Origin: Hyphomicrobiales bacterium
Lineage (GTDB): Bacteria; Pseudomonadota; Alphaproteobacteria; Rhizobiales; Aestuariivirgaceae
Reading direction: 5' to 3'
Length of the DNA stretch: 12,701 nucleotides
Assembly: GCA_026987255.1 (NCBI GenBank)
Contig: JALSNA010000216.1
Span: forward strand, 1-12,701
Numbering within the stretch: position 1 is the stretch's first letter; every line of letters starts with the position of its first letter. This document shows, one piece after another, positions 8,055-12,701 of the stretch. The translations under genes and the position numbers were made by a program. The notes below the pieces were generated by a model. It was not told where the DNA came from. It did not search any database and saw only the letters and a program-made list of their open reading frames with translations.

Positions 8055-8807
8055 ATGACCAGCACCACCAGATCAGCCCCTTCCCTCGATGAGGCGGAAA
8101 TTGCCAAGTTTTCCGCCATGGCCGCCGAATGGTGGGAGCCGAAGGGCAAGTTCGCCGTCCTGCATGCCTTCAATCCGGTGCGGCTGGAGTTCATCCGCCT
8201 GCACGCCACGGCCGCCTTCGATCGCGATCCGGCGGCCAGATCGCCCCTTTCAGGCCTGCGCATTCTCGATATCGGTTGCGGCGGCGGGCTGATCTCCGAG
8301 CCCTTGGCGAAAATGGGCGCAAAGGTCACCGCCATCGATCCGTCGCAGAAGAACATCAAGACGGCCTCGGTTCACGCCGGGGAACAGGGGCTGGACATCG
8401 ATTACCGCGTGGCCACCGCCGAGGAGCTGGCCGAAAAAGGCGAGAGCTTCGATATCGTGCTCAACATGGAGGTGCTGGAGCATGTCGCCGATCCGGCCGC
8501 CTTCATCACCACCTGCGCCGCATTGGCGCGCCCGCGGGGGCTGATGTTCTGCGCCACCCTCAACCGCACCATGAAGTCCTTCGCCCTGGCCATCGTCGGG
8601 GCCGAATACATTCTCGGCTGGCTGCCCAGGGGCACCCACCACTGGGAGAAGTTCATCACCCCGGATGAGCTCAAAGGCTGGCTCAAGAGCGCCGGGATGG
8701 ACATCCTGGAGGAAACCGGCGTGGCCTACTCGCCCCTGACCGGCAAATGGGTCAAGGCGCCGCGCGACATGGATGTCAACTACATGCTGGTGGCGCAAAG
8801 AGGCTGA
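8055..8807 (+). CDS. ubiG: Ubiquinone biosynthesis O-methyltransferase UbiG
   Basis: UbiG performs both O-methylations in ubiquinone synthesis (the polyprenyl-dihydroxybenzoate step and the final demethylubiquinol step) using SAM. The 250-residue protein carries the family opening FSAMAAEWWEPKGKFAVLHAFN (about 19-40), split here over PVRLEFIRLH. The SAM loop is LDIGCGGG (71-78), with acidic D95 in AIDPS. VLEHV and the region LNRTMKSFALAIVGAEYILG and GTHHWEKFI, which is characteristic of UbiG and probably contacts membrane, follow. ATG 8055 is the first residue of the family-like part; the frame is open far upstream because it is antisense to lysC. It is the only plus-strand gene in the central region, divergent from lysC and convergent with the DUF1178 gene. 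Confidence 0.96.
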   Translation: MTSTTRSAPSLDEAEIAKFSAMAAEWWEPKGKFAVLHAFNPVRLEFIRLHATAAFDRDPAARSPLSGLRILDIGCGGGLISEPLAKMGAKVTAIDPSQKNIKTASVHAGEQGLDIDYRVATAEELAEKGESFDIVLNMEVLEHVADPAAFITTCAALARPRGLMFCATLNRTMKSFALAIVGAEYILGWLPRGTHHWEKFITPDELKGWLKSAGMDILEETGVAYSPLTGKWVKAPRDMDVNYMLVAQRG

Positions 8808-8894
8808 TATTCAGTTTGGGGCCGTTCTGGACAATTGAATGATGCGCCCCATGACCGTTTGTTGCCTCATTGCCTTTTGATCCATTGGTCAAGA

Positions 8895-8930
8895 GAAGCG
8901 CCAATGGCGGTTTTTCGCCATCGGCGCTTC
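8895..8930. terminator. 15-bp-stem hairpin between convergent ubiG and DUF1178 genes
   Basis: GAAGCGCCAATGGCG (8895-8909) pairs with CGCCATCGGCGCTTC (8916-8930) with one mismatch and a 6-base loop (GTTTTT). It sits 87 bases after the ubiG stop and 43 bases past the DUF1178 stop, where a two-way transcript end is expected. Neither side has a clear T-run, so it may be a Rho-assisted terminator or a 3'-end stabilising structure. Confidence 0.6.
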
Positions 8931-8973
8931 CCGGCCATCCTTGCGGCAAACCGTTCCATGTGCGGCAGCCCCT

Positions 8974-9420
8974 TCAGTTTTTCTCGTCGGGCAAGGGCGG
9001 CAGGGGCATGATGCCGATGCCTTCCTTCGTCAGCTCTCCGGCCTCCTTCGGCGAGGCCTCGCCCCAGATGGGCTTGTCCGTCCTGCCCGCCTTGTGGCGC
9101 TTGCGCGCCTCGGTGGCGAAACGGTCTCCGACATATTCCGCCCGTTCGCGCACCAGGGCATGCATCTCGCGCGCCATCTGGCGCATCATGGCCGCATCAC
9201 CCTTTGACAAGGCAGGCTTGTCCGCCGCTTGCGGCTTGTCCTCGCGGGCATTGCCCCGGGCCGGAATGGCCGGGCGCATGAGCTGCTTTTCAATCCGCGC
9301 ATCGCCACAGACGGGACAGGCGATCAGCCCCTTCTTCACCTGCTCCTCGAAGGAATCCGAGGAGGAGAACCAGGCATCGAAGCCATGGCCATGGGCGCAT
9401 ATGAGATCGTATCTGATCAT
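8974..9420 (-). CDS. DUF1178 family protein, possible zinc-binding
   Basis: The 148-residue protein starts MIRYDLICAHGHGFDAWFSS, the standard DUF1178 opening. Cys8 with nearby His10 and His12, and CPVCGD (Cys35, Cys38) resemble a small zinc ribbon. The middle (about 50-70) is a low-complexity linker. A helical stretch MMRQMAREMHALVRERAEYVG then leads to FATEARKRH and the family ending with GEASPKEAGELTKEGI and PLPPLP. Function is not established for the family. Its ATG overlaps the stop of the upstream amidase gene as ATGA, so it is probably translated with it. A role tied to the amidase or to glutaredoxin would be guesswork. Confidence 0.93.
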   Translation of the reverse strand: MIRYDLICAHGHGFDAWFSSSDSFEEQVKKGLIACPVCGDARIEKQLMRPAIPARGNAREDKPQAADKPALSKGDAAMMRQMAREMHALVRERAEYVGDRFATEARKRHKAGRTDKPIWGEASPKEAGELTKEGIGIMPLPPLPDEKN

Positions 9421-10283
9421 GCGGTCTGCTCTGATGCCCTTTGCGGCGGGATGAAGTCCCGGGCATTGTCCAGCACCGGGATCCTCTTGCGCATGTCCGT
9501 TACCCGCGCCATCTCCAGCTCCGCACTTATCACGGCGGGCTCATCTGCCGCCTCGGCGAGAATCTCGCCCCAGGGCGAGATGATCAGGCTGTGGCCATAG
9601 GTGGCCCGGCCGTTTTCATGCGCGCCGCCCTGGCCGGCGGCGAGCACGAAGGATTCCGTCTCGATGGCGCGCGCCCGCAGCAGAACATGCCAGTGCGCCT
9701 GCCCGGTGGGCACGGTAAAGGCGGCCGGAACCGTCATCACCTGCGCTCCGGCCCGCGCCAGGGCCTGATAAAGAGCCGGAAAGCGCAAGTCATAGCAGAT
9801 GGAAAAGCCGATCCGCACCCCTGCCGCATCGGCCACCACGGCGCGGTTGCCGGGGCGAATCACCGCCGATTCGCGATAATCCTTCTCGCCATCTCCCAAG
9901 GTTACGTCGAAAAGGTGAATCTTGTCATACCAGGCGGCAATCTTTCCATCCGGGGCAAAGAGAATGGAACGGTTGGCCAGCCGCTCGTCCGCGTCATCGT
10001 CCGGCCGCACGGGCGTTGAGCCGATATGCAGCCAGATTCCCAGCTCCGCGGCCAGTCCGGCAAAGGCGCGCACCGCCTCATCATCACCCATGTGGCCCAC
10101 CAGGGCGCGCACCCGCGCCTTGTCCTCGTCCATGATGGAGGTATTTTCCGGCGTCAGCACATAGCGCGCGCCCCCATCCGCCGCCTCGCGGATCAGTTCG
10201 CTGGCCGCCGCCACGCTGGCCCCGATCTGCAGTCCGGAGCGCAATTGCACGCAGGCCGCCTTGAGGATCGTTTCAGATGTCAT
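9417..10283 (-). CDS. Carbon-nitrogen hydrolase, nitrilase family, Nit1-like amidase
   Basis: This 288-residue nitrilase-superfamily enzyme has the complete catalytic triad: Glu46 in LTPENTS, Lys121 in YDKIHLFDV and Cys163 in ICYDLRFP. These sequences, with KIHLFDV and the RPGN segment, fit the Nit1-type branch, whose characterised members hydrolyse deaminated glutathione, a damaged metabolite, to alpha-ketoglutarate and cysteinylglycine. That substrate is inferred from family resemblance, and the glutaredoxin gene directly upstream fits a glutathione link. ATG 10283 has AAGGGA 7 bases upstream. The gene's first 11 bases overlap the end of the glutaredoxin gene, and its stop overlaps the DUF1178 start by 4 bases, so the three form a tight operon. 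A general omega-amidase is the alternative. Confidence 0.92.
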   Translation of the reverse strand: MTSETILKAACVQLRSGLQIGASVAAASELIREAADGGARYVLTPENTSIMDEDKARVRALVGHMGDDEAVRAFAGLAAELGIWLHIGSTPVRPDDDADERLANRSILFAPDGKIAAWYDKIHLFDVTLGDGEKDYRESAVIRPGNRAVVADAAGVRIGFSICYDLRFPALYQALARAGAQVMTVPAAFTVPTGQAHWHVLLRARAIETESFVLAAGQGGAHENGRATYGHSLIISPWGEILAEAADEPAVISAELEMARVTDMRKRIPVLDNARDFIPPQRASEQTA

Positions 10284-10545
10284 CGGCCTGTCCCTTCAGC
10301 AAAGGATCGAGCTTGCCTGCCGCATCGAGGGCGGCCATGTCGTCATAGCCGCCGATGGGCACGCCATCGATGAAGATTTGCGGCACCGTATGCCCGCCGC
10401 CGGATTTCTCGGTCATTTCCCGGCGCTTGCGCGGATTGAAGGTCACATCGATCTCGGTGAAATCCACGCCCTTCTGCTTCAGCAGCTTGCGCGCCGCGTG
10501 GCAATAGGGGCACATCTTCGTGGCATAGACGACAACTTCCACCAT
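10273..10545 (-). CDS. grxC: Glutaredoxin 3 (GrxC family)
   Basis: This is a 90-residue dithiol glutaredoxin that reduces disulfides and glutathione mixed disulfides in the cytoplasm using glutathione. It starts MVEVVVYATKMCPYCHAARKL, with active-site CPYC at 12-15. TVPQIFIDG, with the cis-proline that helps bind glutathione, and GGYDDMAALDAAG follow. ATG 10545 has AGGA 9 bases upstream; the longer open frame to 10710 is antisense-like sequence overlapping comF and is not used. It lies 40 bases downstream of comF on the same strand, and its 3' end overlaps the amidase start by 11 bases. Confidence 0.95.
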   Translation of the reverse strand: MVEVVVYATKMCPYCHAARKLLKQKGVDFTEIDVTFNPRKRREMTEKSGGGHTVPQIFIDGVPIGGYDDMAALDAAGKLDPLLKGQADDI

Positions 10546-10585
10546 CTGGCTCGTTCCTGTTCCTGCGGCCGCAACGCCCATCCCC

Positions 10586-11431
10586 TTATTTATGAAGTGA
10601 TGCGCTCTCTCCCGCAAGAGCGAAAACGGCCACCTCCACCCGCCCCGCCCCGGCCCGCGCCAGGGCCTGGCAACAGGCCGCCGCCGTCGCCCCGGTGGTG
10701 AGCACGTCATCGATCACCACCACATGACGGCCCGCGACCATGGAGCGCGCCCGCTGCGCCACGGCAAAGGCCCCGCGCACATTTGTGCGCCGGGCTGTCC
10801 CGGAGAGCCGGACCTGCGGCGTGGTGGCGCGCAACCGCACCAGGGCTTCGGGCGCAAAGATGGCTCCCGCCTGGCGCGCCACATCCCTTGCCAGCAGGGC
10901 CGACTGGTTGAAGCGCCTGCGCCACAGCCGCCGCCGGTGCAGGGGCACCGGGATGACCACGGTTTGCGCCGTGAGCACACCGGCCAGCCTGCGCCCCAAA
11001 AGCCGCGCCATGAGCCGCGCCGCCTCGTGCCGGTCATGATATTTCAGCCCCCGCACGAGCTGGCGCGCCACCCCCTCATAGGCCACCGCGGCGCGCAACC
11101 GCGCCCAGGGCCGCCGCGCCATCAGGGCCGGAACGCTTTGCAAATCCGTTTCCGCTCCGGCAAAGGCCAAGGGCCGCCCGGTCAGCGGACAGGAGGGCTC
11201 CTCGATGAAAACCAGCTCGTGCCAGCACGAGGCGCACAACCCTCCGGCCGCGCCCGTGGGTTCACGGCAGACCAGGCAGCCCGGTGGCGCGATGACATCC
11301 ACCCCGGCCGCCAGAACACGCCTGGCCATTCGCCCCCCTTCAGCCGCAAACCGCGCCACCACCAGCCGCCAGCCGTCCCGATCCATCATCTCGTCATCTT
11401 CGGGAAGCAAGTTGGGCCTCATGTCTCGCAT
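10586..11431 (-). CDS. comF: ComF family protein, phosphoribosyltransferase-like
   Basis: ComF proteins are needed for uptake of single-stranded DNA during natural transformation in several bacteria, but they are also common where competence is not known. The 281-residue protein has an N-terminal zinc-finger region (CLVC at 52-55, CASC at 66-69, then CPLTGRPL from 81), then AVAYEGVARQLVRGLKYHDR (115-134). IPVPLHRRRLWRRRFNQS (160-177) follows. The C-terminal phosphoribosyl-diphosphate loop VVVIDDVLTTGAT (237-249) is intact. The start is uncertain: ATG 11431 gives the longest form, and ATGs at 11422 and 11389 are possible. Position 11431 is only 20 bases from the palindromic element, which therefore sits in its promoter or leader. 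Confidence 0.93.
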   Translation of the reverse strand: MRDMRPNLLPEDDEMMDRDGWRLVVARFAAEGGRMARRVLAAGVDVIAPPGCLVCREPTGAAGGLCASCWHELVFIEEPSCPLTGRPLAFAGAETDLQSVPALMARRPWARLRAAVAYEGVARQLVRGLKYHDRHEAARLMARLLGRRLAGVLTAQTVVIPVPLHRRRLWRRRFNQSALLARDVARQAGAIFAPEALVRLRATTPQVRLSGTARRTNVRGAFAVAQRARSMVAGRHVVVIDDVLTTGATAAACCQALARAGAGRVEVAVFALAGESASLHK

Positions 11432-11449
11432 TGCATTCCAAAGCCATGT

Positions 11450-11614
11450 TAGGGTCAGGACTCATAAAGAGGGATGACATATGCAGGATTTAGGCAAAAT
11501 ATCAGCTTTCTTTCGTCCGCGGGCAATACCTGAAGGTATTGTCGAGGGCGAAAGGACGCTGATATGCAGCATAAATCCTGCAGTAGCCGTGCAAATTTAT
11601 GGGTCCTGACCCTA
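11450..11614. mobile_element. MITE-like 161-bp palindromic element with TA flanks
   Basis: Positions 11452-11612 form one imperfect palindrome centred on 11532-11533. The outer 17 bases match with one difference: GGGTCAGGACTCATAAA on the left and GGGTCAGGACCCATAAA read inwards on the right. Further exact paired blocks are TGCAGGATTTA (11482-11492 with 11572-11582), TATCAGC (11500-11506 with 11558-11564) and a central CAATACCT, GA, AGGTATTG (11524-11541). By hand about three quarters of the arm positions pair. Each end is followed by TA (11450-11451 and 11613-11614), as expected for a 2-bp TA target duplication (IS630/Tc1-mariner and some IS5 members). No transposase is encoded, so it would be non-autonomous. 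The transcript would fold into a long hairpin. It lies in the divergent comF/methyltransferase promoter region. Confidence 0.75.
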
Positions 11615-11664
11615 GCATGCGCCACCCGCCATGACACGCCAGGGTCTTTCACAGCAGGCGAAAC

Positions 11665-12600
11665 ATGATCCGAACACCCCGGAACGGCCCCTTCGACGAA
11701 CCCCTCATGAGCAGGCGCATGGCCCGCCTTGCGGCGCCCGAAAGCGCCCCCATGCCGGATTTTCTCCACCGCCACGCACTGCAGGAGCTGACCCAGCGTC
11801 TGGCCGCCATCAATCGCCATTTTGCCAGAGCCGTCATCTGCACCGCAGCACCTGCCGATGCGTCGCGCATTGTCGAATCTTCCGGCAAGGTGGAAGAAAT
11901 CCGCCACGTCAAGCCCTGGAGCATGTCCGGAGAGCATGATGACCCAGCCGCGGCCGTGATCCTGCCGCCGCAAGCCCTTGCCGTGGCGCCGCAAAGCATC
12001 GATCTTTTCATCTCCATCCTGGATCTGGCCCTTGTCAACGACCTGCCCGGGGCACTGTCGAGCATCCGCCGCGCCTTGAGGCCCGATGGGCTTTTCCTCG
12101 CCGTGTTGCCCGGAGAAAACACCTTGCACGAATTGCGCGCCGCCTGGGCCATGGCCGACAGCGCCCGCTTCGGCGAACCACAGCTTCGGGTGGCCCCCTT
12201 TTGCTCCTTGCAGCAAGTGGGAAGCCTCATGCAGATGGCCCGGTTCGCCCTGCCGGTGATCGATCTGGAACGGCTCACCGTTCGCTACCCGGATGCCCTG
12301 GCATTGATCAGCGAACTGAAGGCCTTGGGCTGGGCCAACCCGCTGGCCGCGCGCCCGCGCAGGCCGGTCACGCGGGGCCTCGTGGCCCATGCGGCGGCCC
12401 TCTATGAAACCGCCCACGCCGATGCGGATGGACGCATTCCCGCCACCTTCGAACTGCTCAGCCTGTCTGGCTGGGCCCCCCATGAAAGCCAGCAAAAGCC
12501 CCTCAAGCCGGGAACCGCCTGCATGCCCCTGGGCAAGGCCCTCTCAGGCGGCGATATGGTCCCGCCCGAACCCGTCAATCCTCGAAGGGATCCTTCATGA
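11665..12600 (+). CDS. NDUFAF5-type methyltransferase-fold protein with degenerate SAM site
   Basis: The 311-residue protein matches the alphaproteobacterial homologues of NDUFAF5, the mitochondrial complex I assembly factor, which are also BioC-like. Family features: [16 protein letters not shown] (9-24), [21 protein letters not shown] (33-53), the region [20 protein letters not shown] (123-142), and [19 protein letters not shown] (143-161). Further on are [22 protein letters not shown] (194-215) and [20 protein letters not shown] (258-277). At the first SAM motif, where active enzymes have LDLG or DxGxG, this protein reads [15 protein letters not shown] (53-67) with no glycines. Human NDUFAF5 hydroxylates an arginine of a complex I subunit, so methyl transfer need not be its job. 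Start ATG 11665 keeps the family N-terminus. The 3' end overlaps convergent purA by 26 bases. Confidence 0.85.
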   Translation: MIRTPRNGPFDEPLMSRRMARLAAPESAPMPDFLHRHALQELTQRLAAINRHFARAVICTAAPADASRIVESSGKVEEIRHVKPWSMSGEHDDPAAAVILPPQALAVAPQSIDLFISILDLALVNDLPGALSSIRRALRPDGLFLAVLPGENTLHELRAAWAMADSARFGEPQLRVAPFCSLQQVGSLMQMARFALPVIDLERLTVRYPDALALISELKALGWANPLAARPRRPVTRGLVAHAAALYETAHADADGRIPATFELLSLSGWAPHESQQKPLKPGTACMPLGKALSGGDMVPPEPVNPRRDPS

Positions 12601-12701
12601 GGATGGTGTCCTCGCGCTCCGGCGAGGTGGAGAGCAGCGCCACGGGGCATTCGATGAGCTCCTCGATGTGGCGCACGTATTTCACCGCCTGGGCGGGCAG
12701 A
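12575..12701 (-). CDS. purA: Adenylosuccinate synthetase PurA, C-terminal 41 residues plus stop
   Basis: Only the 3' end is in the window. It reads [20 protein letters not shown], then [21 protein letters not shown] and a TGA stop at 12575-12577. This is the standard PurA C-terminus: the IEEL..P segment, STxPxRxxT (which lies near the IMP/GTP site in the fold) and the DPF ending. PurA makes adenylosuccinate from IMP, aspartate and GTP, the committed step to AMP; the gene continues beyond the right edge. It converges on the methyltransferase-like gene and shares 26 bases with it, leaving no room for a separate intergenic terminator. Confidence 0.93.
   Translation of the reverse strand, partial: LPAQAVKYVRHIEELIECPVALLSTSPEREDTILMKDPFED

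Noticed and set aside
11455..12495. Minus-strand open frame of 346 codons opposite the methyltransferase-like gene
   Set aside because: It is antisense to a gene with clear family motifs and reads through the palindromic element; the protein is glycine/histidine-rich and unlike any family.

Overview
The window reads as a high-GC alphaproteobacterial chromosome. The evidence is gene order as well as gene content. On the minus strand, lysC, ptsP, a RodZ-like HTH/DUF4115 membrane protein, prfA, prmC and a DUF4167 protein follow one another. I know this order from many alphaproteobacteria, where clpB usually comes next, just beyond the left edge here. The right half carries a second familiar alphaproteobacterial block: ubiG diverging from lysC, then DUF1178, a nitrilase-family amidase, glutaredoxin and comF on the minus strand, then a divergent methyltransferase-like gene and the 3' end of purA. 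I cannot name a genus from sequence alone. Coding density is high and no tRNA, rRNA or CRISPR array was seen.

Layout from left to right: 1-528 (-) N-terminal part of a DUF4167 protein; 529-869 non-coding; 870-1760 (-) prmC; 1757-2848 (-) prfA, sharing 4 bases with prmC; 2942-4018 (-) RodZ-like protein; 4214-6481 (-) ptsP; 6627-7880 (-) lysC; 7881-8054 divergent control region with a perfect 10-bp inverted repeat; 8055-8807 (+) ubiG; 8808-8973 convergent gap with a 15-bp-stem hairpin; 8974-9420 (-) DUF1178; 9417-10283 (-) nitrilase-family amidase; 10273-10545 (-) glutaredoxin 3; 10586-11431 (-) comF; 11452-11612 a 161-bp palindromic, MITE-like element flanked by TA; 11665-12600 (+) methyltransferase-fold protein; 12575-12701 (-) purA C-terminus.

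Functionally this is mostly housekeeping: translation termination (RF1 and the methylase for its GGQ glutamine), nitrogen-PTS signalling (PtsP), entry into the aspartate amino-acid pathway (LysC), ubiquinone synthesis (UbiG), thiol redox and repair of damaged glutathione (glutaredoxin beside a Nit1-like amidase), natural-transformation-type ComF, and AMP synthesis (PurA). The methyltransferase-like gene belongs to the family of the mitochondrial complex I factor NDUFAF5, but its SAM-binding glycine loop looks lost.

I found no new multi-gene system. The most unusual items are the palindromic mobile-like element in the comF/methyltransferase divergent promoter region, the operator-like palindrome between lysC and ubiG, the degenerate SAM site, and a variant phosphohistidine motif in PtsP.
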